A DNA stretch of 64,000 nucleotides from CAILUG01 sp038125665 (lineage in GTDB: Bacteria; Pseudomonadota; Gammaproteobacteria; Pseudomonadales; Pseudohongiellaceae): NCBI GenBank assembly GCA_038125665.1, contig JAYPEI010000004.1:1-64000 (forward strand). The letters are read 5' to 3'. Below, piece by piece: positions 40,924-49,964 of the stretch. The stretch's first letter is position 1; each line of letters begins with the position of its first letter. The notes below the pieces were generated by a model. That model ran no database searches and had not been told where the DNA came from. It saw only the letters and a list, made by a program, of their open reading frames with translations. Both the position numbers and the translations under genes were made by a program.

Positions 40924-41601
40924 TTACTGCAGTCGACAGTGCTTCGAAAACTGAGCTCGTAGAAAATCCATTTGATCGGCGCGAATGCGTTTCGAATTTA
41001 TTAACGCTAGATATTCTGCAGGGTTAGGCTCAAAGGGTAGTGCCATTAACTGCATGCCGGCTTCCTCAGGAGTTCTATCTTGCTTGAAATGATTACAACG
41101 TTTACAAGCAGCCACTACATTAACCCAAAGATTCTTACCTCCACGTGATCGGGGTAGGATATGATCACAACTGAGTTCACGGTCAAGGAACTGTTTACCA
41201 CAGTACATGCACAGATTTTGGTCCCTGCGAAAAAGTACACGGTTGGTCAGCGCAGGTTTCTTCAAAGAGTTGCTATGAATATTACCTGAGCAAGCTATGA
41301 TGCTATGCAGATCAATTACACTACGAAGGCCGCTAGTGCGCGAAATTCCTCCATACACACGACGAATGGTATCACCTAGCGTCCATGTGACCATGTCGCG
41401 TGCGTATAAAGTTATCGCTTCTTGCCAAGTTAGCCATTCAACTGGTTGTCCAGCTATGTTTAGACGCAGCACATGCGAATACTGGTCAAACCGTGCGGCA
41501 GCATTAGTTAATTGTTCAGAATTGAGAATCAGAGATTTATCACCCTGTAGGTTAGACAGGGGTTCGCGGAGTTGCAGTCTCTGTACAGCCGAGGGTTGCA
41601 T
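40924..41601 (-). CDS. HNH endonuclease family protein
   Basis: The 225-residue protein has a C-terminal HNH domain with zinc cysteines CMYCG and CKRCN and the catalytic segment CDHILPRSRGGKNLWVN. The N-terminal 100 residues (FDQYSHVLRLN, EWLTWQEAITLYARDMVTW) are typical for a stand-alone group common in gammaproteobacteria with unknown role. Not linked to a restriction or intron system here. Confidence 0.82.
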   Translation of the reverse strand: MQPSAVQRLQLREPLSNLQGDKSLILNSEQLTNAAARFDQYSHVLRLNIAGQPVEWLTWQEAITLYARDMVTWTLGDTIRRVYGGISRTSGLRSVIDLHSIIACSGNIHSNSLKKPALTNRVLFRRDQNLCMYCGKQFLDRELSCDHILPRSRGGKNLWVNVVAACKRCNHFKQDRTPEEAGMQLMALPFEPNPAEYLALINSKRIRADQMDFLRAQFSKHCRLQ

Positions 41602-41634
41602 AGGAAAAAATCCTAAGTAACAGCAGATGCATGG

Positions 41635-41663
41635 ACTTTAGCTAAGTGTCACTGTTCAGTCAA
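41635..41663 (-). promoter_or_regulatory. Probable promoter of the HNH gene
   Basis: On the reverse strand TTGACT (41663-41658) and TAAAGT (41640-41635) are 17 bases apart, with five and four matches to the consensus boxes. Transcription would start about 27 bases before the ATG. AGGA followed by A5 and TCCT next to the start could form a small stem over the ribosome-binding site. Confidence 0.5.
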
Positions 41664-41769
41664 CAAGTCAGCGAGACAATTTACAGAAATTAAAAAATTC
41701 CATAAATGTGATTTGCTGAGCCAAACAGACCCAGCAAAACCTAGTAACTAATAATAGTTGGTTGAGGGT

Positions 41770-42636
41770 TTACCGCAAGCGAGCAATAAGGGAAGATGTA
41801 TCCCAACGGCCACCACCCATCTGCTGTACTTCTTCATAAAATCCATCTACTGATCGTGTCACGGGCAATTGTACTCCTAACTCGGTGGCTTGTTCACATG
41901 CGATTTTAAGGTCTTTGCGCATCAAGTCTACTGCAAAACCAAAGTCAAATTTGTCGTTCATCATGGTTTCCCAACGGTTTTGCATCTGCCAAGAAGACGC
42001 TGCACCCTTACTTATCACCGAAATGACCTCGGGAATATCTAGTCCAGCTTTTTGCCCAAAATTAATTGCCTCACTAAGGCCTTGGACTAAGCCAGCAATA
42101 CAAATTTGATTTACCATTTTGGTAAGTTGACCATAGCCAGATGGTCCAAGTAGACGCACCGATGCACTATATGCCTGAATTATGGGTTTTGCTTTAGCGA
42201 AAGCTTCTTCATTACCTCCAACCATAACTGTGAGTTTGCCGTTTTCTGCACCACTTTGGCCGCCAGAAACAGGCGCATCTAGAAAACTGCAGCCACGCTC
42301 TTCAGCTAATGTTGCCATCTCACGTGCAACAATGGCTGAAGTTGTAGTATTGTCTATAACAACACTGCCAGGTTTTAGCTTAGGAAAAATTCCCTCTGGC
42401 CCTGTGCACACTTGACGAACGTCATCGTCATTACCCACACAAACAAATATAAAGTCAGCTTGTGCCGCTGCTTCTCCTGGAGTAGCGGCAGTCTTACCGC
42501 CATATTTTTCTTGCCATAATTTAGCTTTGCCGGAATTTCGGTTATACACTGTCATCTGATGTTTTGCTTTATGCAGATGTCCTGCCATGGGAAAACCCAT
42601 CACACCAAGCCCAACAAATGCTGCCGATACGCCCAT
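41770..42636 (-). CDS. Beta-hydroxyacid dehydrogenase (HIBADH/GarR family)
   Basis: The 288-residue protein has AFVGLGVMGFPMAGHL for nucleotide binding, FLDAPVSGGQSGAENGKL as family signature and the catalytic lysine in QLTKMVNQICIAG. It is a second member of the family in this region, only about 30 percent similar by eye to the one at 39211, so they probably serve different substrates such as 2-hydroxy-3-oxopropionate. It is divergent from a MORN protein. Confidence 0.87.
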   Translation of the reverse strand: MGVSAAFVGLGVMGFPMAGHLHKAKHQMTVYNRNSGKAKLWQEKYGGKTAATPGEAAAQADFIFVCVGNDDDVRQVCTGPEGIFPKLKPGSVVIDNTTTSAIVAREMATLAEERGCSFLDAPVSGGQSGAENGKLTVMVGGNEEAFAKAKPIIQAYSASVRLLGPSGYGQLTKMVNQICIAGLVQGLSEAINFGQKAGLDIPEVISVISKGAASSWQMQNRWETMMNDKFDFGFAVDLMRKDLKIACEQATELGVQLPVTRSVDGFYEEVQQMGGGRWDTSSLIARLR

Positions 42637-42695
42637 AGTGTACTCCCGTATGTATAATGTGAATCAAAGCGTTAGTTTAACAGAAGGAGCACAGT

Positions 42696-43319
42696 ATGCA
42701 GCAAAGTCTCACTAAAACAGCGTTGGTGATATTTCTAGGAGTGCTAGGCACCACTAGGCTGCTAGCAGCTGTGGCACAGGTTGGTAATGAACTTGGATGT
42801 GTCTCTGGTAATTGTGTAAATGGAGTAGGCACGCTAGTTGAAAAACTGGATGATGGCCTTAGACGTTACCGCGGTGAATTTAAAAATGGACATTATGATG
42901 GCTTTGGCAAACTAGAATTTCTTAGACAGAGAATTACATATAAAGGTAACTTTAAAAAAGGTATGCGCTGGGGGCGTGGAACCCAATGGGACGAAAAAAA
43001 AAGTGTGTTCATAGGTCAGTGGCGAGGAGACAAGCGCAATGGAAAGGGAGTACAAGCTTTCCATGTTGAAGAATGGAAAGAGGATAAATATACCGAAAAC
43101 TGGTTAGAGAAAAATACTGAAAATTATTCTGGTGAATTTCTAAATGATAATTTTGATGGGCAGGGTACTTACCGCTGGCCAGACGGTGTCCGCTATACAG
43201 GAGGCTGGGTTGCAAATAAAAAACATGGTAGAGGGTATTTTCTTTATACTACCGGCTTACGTTCTGATCGTATCTTTAATTTTGACGAACGAGTCTATGA
43301 TGAGCCTCTACCCCGCTAA
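42696..43319 (+). CDS. Exported MORN-repeat protein
   Basis: The 207-residue protein has a signal peptide (to RLLAA) and at least four MORN-type repeats of the form YxGEFKNGHYDGFGKL, YKGNFKKGMRWGRGT, YSGEFLNDNFDGQGTY and YTGGWVANKKHGRGYF. A Cys pair lies in GCVSGNCVNG. MORN repeats mediate protein or lipid contacts; the role here is unknown. GAAGGAG lies before the ATG, and TATAAT at 42653-42658 may be its -10 box. A six-pair stem GCAACG/CGTTGC (43347-43365) follows the gene. Confidence 0.8.
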   Translation: MQQSLTKTALVIFLGVLGTTRLLAAVAQVGNELGCVSGNCVNGVGTLVEKLDDGLRRYRGEFKNGHYDGFGKLEFLRQRITYKGNFKKGMRWGRGTQWDEKKSVFIGQWRGDKRNGKGVQAFHVEEWKEDKYTENWLEKNTENYSGEFLNDNFDGQGTYRWPDGVRYTGGWVANKKHGRGYFLYTTGLRSDRIFNFDERVYDEPLPR

Positions 43320-43410
43320 AATAAAAAGTTAGTGAATTGTTTCTTGGCAACGCTATCCTCGTTGCATTTACTAATAGTTACTGTTAAGTCATGTTGAGAG
43401 ATTTTTTGCT

Positions 43411-44046
43411 ATGAACTTTGCTGATATACGCCGTGATTATCACTTGGCTTCCTTGCGTCGAGATGATCTTACTGAAGACCCCTTGTATTTATTTTTAGTT
43501 TGGCAACAAAAGGCAATTGAGGAAGGTATTCCAGATCCAACAGCCATGGTGCTCGCTACTGTCAATCAAGAACAAGAGGTTTCTCAACGGATAGTGTTGA
43601 TGAAAGGCTGTGATAATAAAGGCTTGCGTTTTTTTACCAACTACGGATCACGCAAGGGGCAAGAAATAGCAATCAACCCCAAGGCTAGTGTCCTTTTTCC
43701 CTGGTATTTTATGGAACGTCAGGTGCGCATAGAAGGCAAAATAGAAAAATTATCAGCTCAAGAGTCAGCAGACTATTTTCATTCAAGGCCTAGGGATTCT
43801 CAGTTGGCCGCTTGGGCGTCAGCGCAAAGTAAAGAAATTGAATCTAGGCAATTTCTGGAAGCCTCTTTGGCTGCTAAGGCAGCTGAGTTTGGTGAAGGTG
43901 AAATCCCCTTACCAGATTTCTGGGGGGGGTATCTGCTTGTGCCCAGTTATTTTGAGTTTTGGCAGGGTGGTGCTAATCGTTTACATGACCGTTTTTGCTA
44001 CAAGCTAGAAGAGCGGAGCTGGCGAATTTCCCGACTAGCTCCTTAG
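43411..44046 (+). CDS. pdxH: Pyridoxamine 5'-phosphate oxidase
   Basis: The 211-residue FMN enzyme converts pyridoxine or pyridoxamine phosphate to pyridoxal phosphate. Family motifs are TVNQEQEVSQRIVLMKG, FTNYGSRKGQEI, LFPWYFMERQVRIEG and the C-terminal signature FWQGGANRLHDRF. Length is normal. A G8 run (43922-43929) encodes Trp-Gly-Gly near the end. It ends one base before the convergent phosphofructokinase gene. Confidence 0.95.
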   Translation: MNFADIRRDYHLASLRRDDLTEDPLYLFLVWQQKAIEEGIPDPTAMVLATVNQEQEVSQRIVLMKGCDNKGLRFFTNYGSRKGQEIAINPKASVLFPWYFMERQVRIEGKIEKLSAQESADYFHSRPRDSQLAAWASAQSKEIESRQFLEASLAAKAAEFGEGEIPLPDFWGGYLLVPSYFEFWQGGANRLHDRFCYKLEERSWRISRLAP

Positions 44047-44047
44047 C

Positions 44048-45313
44048 TCAACCTTTCCAAGCAGGTAGTTTTTTCTCTAGTAGCACTTTTCTAAGTCGAG
44101 CATACTGGGGCAACCCATTGACATAAGGGGGGTAATCTTCTCCTTGAATTAAAGGGGCAAAATATTCGCGTGCAGCCTGTGTAATGCCAAATCCATCCTC
44201 GGTGATGAAATCACGGGGCATAAATTTTTCTACATTAGCTACTTCATTAAGACTGACAGATTTTACAGACCAAAAATAAGGGTTGTTGTTTTCACGAACT
44301 ACTATCGGCATAACGGCATTAGCTCCCGTTAACGCAAATTCCACTGCTGCTTTACCCATGGCGTAAGCTTGTTCTACATCTGTTGCTGAGGCGATATGAC
44401 GAGCTGCGCGTTGCAGATAATCACTCACCGCCCAGTGGTATTTGTATCCCAGTTTGTCTTTGATCAGTTGTGCCAGCATCGGGGCAACCCCCCCTAGCTG
44501 GGCATGACCAAAAGCGTCACGAGTTCCGGCTTCAGCAAGGAAGCGACCATCAGGATAATGAGCACCTTCAGAAACCACGATAGCGCAATAACCATAGTCA
44601 TCTACACTACTCTTCACTTTATGTAAAAATTTCTCTTCCTCGAAGGCAATTTCTGGAAACACTATAATGTGGGGTGCGTCTCCCTCCTGTTCTGCAGCTA
44701 GGCCAGCAGCACCGGCAATCCAACCTGCATGTCGTCCCATCACTTCCATAACAAAAACCTTGGTTGAGCTTTCGGCCATTGAGGCAACATCTAAGCCAGC
44801 TTCGCGGATAGAAATAGCGACATATTTTGCTACCGAGCCGAAACCTGGACAGCTATCAGTGAAAGGTAGATCGTTATCGACAGTTTTTGGTATTCCTATA
44901 CAAGTGATCGGATAGTCGTTCTCTAAGCTGAATTGTGACACTTTATTCGCGGTATCTTGTGAATCTCCACCGCCGTTATAAAAGAAATAACCAATATCGT
45001 GTGCTTTGAAAACTTCTAATAAACGTTCATATTCAGCACGGTTTTCTTCAATGCTTTTGAGTTTGTAGCGACAAGACCCAAAAGCTCCAGCAGGGGTGTG
45101 CCTTAAGGCTGCGATGGAGTCCGTGCTTTCAAGAGAGGTGTCAATAAGTTCTTCACGCAAAGCTCCTATTATACCGTTTTTTCCTGCATATACCTTGCCG
45201 ATCTCAGCGCGTTCTCGCGCCGTTTCCAGTAAGCCACAAGCAGAAGCATTGATTACGGCGGTAACTCCACCGGACTGAGCATAAAAGGCATTTTTAGGCT
45301 TTGATGTGAACAT
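44048..45313 (-). CDS. Pyrophosphate-type 6-phosphofructokinase
   Basis: The 421-residue protein has the phosphofructokinase fold with NGGGDSQDT, where Asp takes the place of the second glycine of the ATP-type GGDGS, and PKTVDND, where Lys replaces the glycine of ATP-type enzymes. Both changes mark PPi-dependent enzymes, which work reversibly in glycolysis and gluconeogenesis. EVMGRHAGW binds the sugar phosphate. The ATG at 45313 has AGGAG at eight bases; a start 17 codons earlier has none. Divergent from mpl. Confidence 0.9.
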   Translation of the reverse strand: MFTSKPKNAFYAQSGGVTAVINASACGLLETARERAEIGKVYAGKNGIIGALREELIDTSLESTDSIAALRHTPAGAFGSCRYKLKSIEENRAEYERLLEVFKAHDIGYFFYNGGGDSQDTANKVSQFSLENDYPITCIGIPKTVDNDLPFTDSCPGFGSVAKYVAISIREAGLDVASMAESSTKVFVMEVMGRHAGWIAGAAGLAAEQEGDAPHIIVFPEIAFEEEKFLHKVKSSVDDYGYCAIVVSEGAHYPDGRFLAEAGTRDAFGHAQLGGVAPMLAQLIKDKLGYKYHWAVSDYLQRAARHIASATDVEQAYAMGKAAVEFALTGANAVMPIVVRENNNPYFWSVKSVSLNEVANVEKFMPRDFITEDGFGITQAAREYFAPLIQGEDYPPYVNGLPQYARLRKVLLEKKLPAWKG

Positions 45314-45387
45314 GGGGGTACTCCTGAATTTCTCTGATGCCAAGTTTAATGTAATTTGCGACAATCTGGCATATTAGAGGAAGATCT

Positions 45388-46764
45388 ATGCGCATTTATA
45401 TTCTAGGTATTTGTGGTACTTTCATGGGCAGCTTGGCAATTTTAGCCAAACAGCTAGGTCACATTGTAAGTGGTTGCGATCAGCAAGTTTATCCACCAAT
45501 GAGTACACAGCTCCAAGCTCAAGGGATTACTCTAAATGAAGGGTATGATCCTACCCACTTGACTGCTTTCAAGCCTGATCACGTAGTAATAGGCAATGCT
45601 TGTTCAAGGGGCAATCCTGCGGTCGAATTTGTCTTGGAATCCAGATTAATGTTTAGCTCTGGCCCAGCATGGCTAGCGCAAAATGTTCTCCGTGAACAAT
45701 GGGTACTTGGGGTGGCAGGAACCCACGGCAAAACCACGACCTCCAGTATGTTAGCTTGGATCTTGGAATATGCTGAAATGAAGCCCGGCTATTTAATAGG
45801 CGGTATCCCTGGAAATTTTGAAGTATCGGCTCGATTAGGTGAGGGACAGTTTTTTGTCATTGAGGCAGATGAGTACGATAGTGCATTTTTCGATAAGCGC
45901 TCAAAGTTCATCCATTATCAGTCACGCACATTGGTCTTGGGCAATCTAGAATTTGATCACGCAGATATTTTTCGTTCACTAGAAGATATAGAAATTCAAT
46001 TTCATCACCTAATTCGCACTATACCCAGAAATGGTAGGATTTTGACGCCTTGGCATGACAGCAATTTAAGAAGAGTACTTGAGCGCGGGTATTGGAGTGA
46101 ACTGGCCTGGTTGGAGGCCCAAGACCAACCAGGAGGGCGTTGGAATAGCAGGCCACTTAATCCAGAGGGTAGTCAGATAGAACTCAGTTGCGACGGTGAA
46201 GTGGGAACCATCTCATGGTCTTTAATAGGGGCACATAATCGTGCTAATGCCCTTGCTGCTGCCGCTGCAGCAGAACATGTGGGTGTCCCTCTAGCGATCA
46301 GTGCGCAGGCTCTGGCAACCTTTAAGGGGGTCAAACGGCGCTTAGAGCTCTTGGGTGAAGTGAGGGGTGTGAAAGTTTTTGATGATTTTGCACATCATCC
46401 CACAGCTATTCTCTCAACATTGGAGGGTTTACGTGCTGCGGTTCCAAAAGATCAAGCTCGAGTAGTGGCAGTGCTTGAAGCGCGTTCAAATACTATGCGG
46501 ATGGGTTATTATCAGCAGACCCTGGCAGAAGCTTTATCTCCCGCCGATGTGGTGTTTTGGTATCAGCCGCCTGAGTCTACTTTGGACCTAGAGGTTATTC
46601 GAGCTGGTTTTAAAGGGCATTTTATAGCAGCTGCTAGTGTCGATGAAATCATCCATCAATTATCCGCGAATGTTTGTCCAGGTGATCATGTAGTAATCAT
46701 GAGTAACGGCGGATTTGGGAATATCCATCAGCGTTTATTAAAAGTACTGGAAGTTGGTAACTAA
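45388..46764 (+). CDS. mpl: UDP-MurNAc:L-Ala-D-Glu-meso-DAP ligase
   Basis: The 458-residue Mur ligase begins MRIYILGICGTFMGSLAIL, has the ATP loop AGTHGKTTTSSML near residue 110, and FDDFAHHPTAI near 333. Mpl attaches recycled tripeptide to UDP-MurNAc in cell-wall recycling; MurC lacks this N-terminal pattern. AGAGGAAG precedes the ATG. The Lon-N gene follows directly. Confidence 0.94.
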   Translation: MRIYILGICGTFMGSLAILAKQLGHIVSGCDQQVYPPMSTQLQAQGITLNEGYDPTHLTAFKPDHVVIGNACSRGNPAVEFVLESRLMFSSGPAWLAQNVLREQWVLGVAGTHGKTTTSSMLAWILEYAEMKPGYLIGGIPGNFEVSARLGEGQFFVIEADEYDSAFFDKRSKFIHYQSRTLVLGNLEFDHADIFRSLEDIEIQFHHLIRTIPRNGRILTPWHDSNLRRVLERGYWSELAWLEAQDQPGGRWNSRPLNPEGSQIELSCDGEVGTISWSLIGAHNRANALAAAAAAEHVGVPLAISAQALATFKGVKRRLELLGEVRGVKVFDDFAHHPTAILSTLEGLRAAVPKDQARVVAVLEARSNTMRMGYYQQTLAEALSPADVVFWYQPPESTLDLEVIRAGFKGHFIAAASVDEIIHQLSANVCPGDHVVIMSNGGFGNIHQRLLKVLEVGN

Positions 46765-46765
46765 A

Positions 46766-47398
46766 GTGGTGAATACAAATAATTTGCAACTAACAGAATC
46801 ACAGATAATACCTATTTTTCCACTTCATTCAGTGTTATTTCCACGTAGTCGTTTGTCCCTACAAATTTTTGAAACACGCTACGTTGATATGGTGCGTAAG
46901 TGTTTGCGCGAAGATAGTGGCTTTGGGATTGTATTGATTCGAAGTGGTTCAGAAGTCATGAAACCTGGTGAAAAACTCGATGTGCAACGTACAGGGACTT
47001 ATTGTCGAATTATTGATTGGGACCAACTACCCAATCGACTTCTTGGTATCTCGGTTGAAGGCATTTGCACATTTGAACTGATTGATCTTTGGCAGGTAGA
47101 AGACAAACTTTGCATGGGCAAAGTAAGACTACGAAATCATGATGGCATTACAGCAGAACCTTTAACGGTTCCTGAGGAGCATGCCAATAGTGTCGCCCTT
47201 CTAAATACGCTGGCTCAACATCCAGAAATTAGTCATAGTGGAGTTACCCCCCAACTTACAAATTTCCGCGAGGTGGCTTGGCTATTAAGTGCCTTCCTCC
47301 CTTTACCCATTCAAGCTAAACAACAACTTTTAGAACTCAGTGATCCAGGGTCACGCATTGAGCTGATTGAACAACATTTGCTTGAGATGCATGAGTAA
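46766..47398 (+). CDS. Lon N-terminal domain protein
   Basis: The protein of about 210 residues has the LON substrate-binding fold (IIPIFPLHSVLFPRSRLSLQIFETRY, then FGIVLIRSG) without the ATPase and protease domains. Such stand-alone proteins are common but their partners are unknown. The start is one of two adjacent GTG codons (46766 or 46769) right after the mpl stop; a TTG at 46754 lies inside mpl. It is co-transcribed with mpl. Confidence 0.82.
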   Translation: MVNTNNLQLTESQIIPIFPLHSVLFPRSRLSLQIFETRYVDMVRKCLREDSGFGIVLIRSGSEVMKPGEKLDVQRTGTYCRIIDWDQLPNRLLGISVEGICTFELIDLWQVEDKLCMGKVRLRNHDGITAEPLTVPEEHANSVALLNTLAQHPEISHSGVTPQLTNFREVAWLLSAFLPLPIQAKQQLLELSDPGSRIELIEQHLLEMHE

Positions 47399-47460
47399 TG
47401 ACACCATGACCATAGACTTACTATACTCTCTCTTGATAATTAAGCAAAGAGTTAACTAGA

Positions 47461-47664
47461 ATGCAAGAATTGATAAGTGCGTTAGCAAATCCAGGGGCAA
47501 TGAGTTCTGCTCAATGGATATTGCTGGGAATGATAATGCTGTTAGCCGTGCTGTTTCTTTTTGGCGCACTATATGTAATGCGTTTGCTGAAAAAGGACCG
47601 CAATGAACAATATGTGCCAAATATTGGTCGTCAGCGTTTACAGCCTGAAAAAGACAAACCTTAA
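47461..47664 (+). CDS. Small single-helix membrane protein
   Basis: The 67-residue product has one membrane helix (about residues 19-43, WILLGMIMLLAVLFLFGALYV) with short polar ends and a basic C-terminus. No family is recognised with certainty. It lies 62 bases after the Lon-N gene and ends just before a convergent small membrane protein. Coding is likely given the clear helix and the ATG context, but it is not proven. Confidence 0.6.
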   Translation: MQELISALANPGAMSSAQWILLGMIMLLAVLFLFGALYVMRLLKKDRNEQYVPNIGRQRLQPEKDKP

Positions 47665-47668
47665 TTGG

Positions 47669-47905
47669 CTAGCCCATAACAAACCAATTAATCAGTGCTG
47701 CAGAAACGGCTAGGAGCAGCATGGTAACTGAAAGACATCCAAGTAGAGCCCATATACGAAATGGCTTAGCTTGCTTGGGATACATGCCTGACTGCTCATA
47801 GGCACGTTCAGCCTGAATTTTTGCAGCTATTTCAGCGGCTGGAGGCCAATCTGAGTCAGAGATCATAGTTGAAGAGGTGGTCGAATTGTCTTCGGATTTT
47901 GTCAT
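47669..47905 (-). CDS. Small membrane protein, unknown function
   Basis: The 78-residue product has an acidic N-terminal half (DSDWPPAAEIAAKIQAERAYEQSG) and a C-terminal membrane helix (about 52-75). I chose the ATG at 47905 since AAGGA lies upstream and the 35 extra residues of a longer frame have little to support them. Its 5' end overlaps the divergent protease gene head to head. Confidence 0.6.
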   Translation of the reverse strand: MTKSEDNSTTSSTMISDSDWPPAAEIAAKIQAERAYEQSGMYPKQAKPFRIWALLGCLSVTMLLLAVSAALINWFVMG

Positions 47906-48785
47906 CAATGGGATTCCTTCAAGTATCTGCCAATATTCTTGGCGGAATTTATTGTTGTATTTTAGTACTCTCTTTGTGTTGGCAGCTACACCGGTCACCG
48001 CAATTATCATACGACATGACAGGCCAGATTCTTTATATGTAGTAAATGCTAGAGAATATCCTCAGCTATTTCCACTTGCCCAGCGTCATGATAACCAAGT
48101 GTGTGTTGGTACGTTAATCTCTCCTAGCTGGGCTATAACATCAGCTCATTGTGTAGAAGATACAGATATCTTGGAAAATCTTGCTGCTGGAGAGCCTTAT
48201 CCTCTAGAAATAGCCGGAAAAATCCATCATTTAAAACAAGCAATATTACATCCAGACTACGAAGATGGTGATGCTCTAATCGGGGTGGATCTTGCACTGT
48301 TAAATATCGACCCTCCTACACATGCGATTGTTCCCATTCGTTTACCAGACCAGGAAGATGAAGCTGAAAAAGTGGTTAGTCTTTTTGGTTGGGGTTCAAC
48401 TGGACTTGGCACTGTGGGAAGGAGCCATAACGATGGCAAATTTCGTCGGGCCAAAAATCGTATAGAAAAAGCTGATCAATGGTTGCATTTGACTTTTGAT
48501 GATCCCAGAGTGCCAAGTGATGAATCACTTTTACTAGAAGGTATGCCTGGATTAGGCGACAGTGGAGGGCCAGCATTAATTGAATACGATAGTCATTGCA
48601 TCCTCCTAGGTATAGCTGTAGGAGAACTAGTGCGACTACATGTGTCCAGTGATTCCAGTCATTTTTCTCGCGATTCCCAACATCATCAACAACAAGGGCT
48701 CTATGGTGCCGAAGCTATATATGAGCGGATTTCTAAGCACTTACCATGGATTAACAGCATCACTACAGATAAAACTGCAAACTAA
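47886..48785 (+). CDS. Exported trypsin-like serine protease (S1 family)
   Basis: The protein of about 299 residues has a hydrophobic signal segment (LLLYFSTLFVLAATPVTA) and a trypsin fold with His in ITSAHC, Asp in GVDLALLNI and Ser in LGDSGGPAL. The inhibitor-binding and specificity residues cannot be fixed by eye. Start codons are poor: TTG at 47886 has GAAGAGG at eight bases, while GTG at 47877 has no such site. The 5' end overlaps the divergent membrane-protein gene by 20 to 29 bases. Confidence 0.8.
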   Translation: MSSDFVINGIPSSICQYSWRNLLLYFSTLFVLAATPVTAIIIRHDRPDSLYVVNAREYPQLFPLAQRHDNQVCVGTLISPSWAITSAHCVEDTDILENLAAGEPYPLEIAGKIHHLKQAILHPDYEDGDALIGVDLALLNIDPPTHAIVPIRLPDQEDEAEKVVSLFGWGSTGLGTVGRSHNDGKFRRAKNRIEKADQWLHLTFDDPRVPSDESLLLEGMPGLGDSGGPALIEYDSHCILLGIAVGELVRLHVSSDSSHFSRDSQHHQQQGLYGAEAIYERISKHLPWINSITTDKTAN

Positions 48786-48863
48786 GAGCGTCAAAAGTAA
48801 TATGAAAAGTTCAATTAAACGCCAGAAAGTGGAAATTTTTAAGAACAAAGAGATGATACAACA

Positions 48864-49853
48864 GTGAGTGATAAGAGACCTTCATTAAGACAACTTGAGT
48901 GCTTCAGCGCCATTGCCCGTACTTCAAATTTTCGAAAAGCTGCACAACAGCTTGGAATTAGTCAACCAGCATTAACGCAGCAGATTAATGAGTTGGAGCT
49001 TACTCTTAGCTTAAAGCTTTTTGATCGATCTCGTGCAGGAACTTTGCTTACTCCCAAAGGTCGCACTTTGTTGGCTGAAGTGAACGAGTTGATTGAGATG
49101 TATCAACATTTAACAGAAAGTGCTCGAGACGAAGAAACGCTTTTAACAGGTAAATACCGAGTTGGTGTGACACCAGCTGTTGCCGCTAACTTATTGCCTC
49201 AAGTATTTAATGTTCTTCACCAACGCTACCCACACTTAGTGCTCTCAGTAAAAGAGTATGAGCCAGCCAGACTTGAACAAGGCTTGGCAGAGGGGGAGTT
49301 CGATTTGATTCTCACATTATTACCAGTGGCCAGTCATAAATATCGTATTCGACCCTTGTTCACTGAACCAGTGTTGTTGGTGATGCATGAAGAACATGCT
49401 CTCGTAAAAAAAATCTTTAAACGTAAAGGGATTGAAATACCCGTCTTGTCTGGACGTGATTTACACCAGCATACAGTGATAGGCTTGAGTAGTCAGTTCT
49501 CATTGCAAAGACAGTTACGACTACTTTGCGATCGCTATGGTGCCCAGCAATACGAAGGGGTGGAAGCAAATAGTTTGAATACGCTTCGATTAATGTTGCA
49601 GCTGAATATGGGGGTAAGTTTGTTGCCAGCGTTGCATTTAAATTCAGTAATGGGTCATGAAACTAATTTGCGTAATGCGGCGGTAATAGATGAACAATTA
49701 ACAAGAACTCATGTGGCTGTCTGGCGTATGCGTTCTGCTTCACGCCAATCCTTTCAGATGCTTTCTTTTGAAATTAAAGCTATTGCCTTAGAGTTGGCTG
49801 GTGATTTATTAGAGGAAGTAAACACCGATGAATATACCTCTGAAACATGGTAA
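48864..49853 (+). CDS. LysR-family transcriptional regulator
   Basis: The 329-residue protein has the LysR helix-turn-helix (RQLECFSAIARTSNFRKAAQQLGISQPALTQQI in part, residues 8-40) and a periplasmic-binding-like effector domain. It resembles the OxyR branch in layout, but the two redox cysteines of OxyR are absent; only one Cys (LRLLCDRYG) lies in the corresponding area. Start is GTG. Targets are unknown; the protease gene lies upstream on the same strand. Confidence 0.88.
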   Translation: MSDKRPSLRQLECFSAIARTSNFRKAAQQLGISQPALTQQINELELTLSLKLFDRSRAGTLLTPKGRTLLAEVNELIEMYQHLTESARDEETLLTGKYRVGVTPAVAANLLPQVFNVLHQRYPHLVLSVKEYEPARLEQGLAEGEFDLILTLLPVASHKYRIRPLFTEPVLLVMHEEHALVKKIFKRKGIEIPVLSGRDLHQHTVIGLSSQFSLQRQLRLLCDRYGAQQYEGVEANSLNTLRLMLQLNMGVSLLPALHLNSVMGHETNLRNAAVIDEQLTRTHVAVWRMRSASRQSFQMLSFEIKAIALELAGDLLEEVNTDEYTSETW

Positions 49854-49964
49854 AAAAATAAAAAGTTGAATGGAATTAAGTTGAGCTAGGTCTTGCTTTC
49901 TAAGATCCATAATTCTTGATTAAAGGTAATCGACTCAATCATCGATAAGAGATAAATCAATAGA

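Noticed and set aside
40924..41601. HNH protein as part of a restriction, intron or defence system
   Set aside because: There is no methyltransferase, intron structure or other defence gene next to it, and similar stand-alone genes are common.
48864..49853. Assignment of the LysR protein as OxyR
   Set aside because: The two peroxide-sensing cysteines of OxyR are absent; only one cysteine is in the region.
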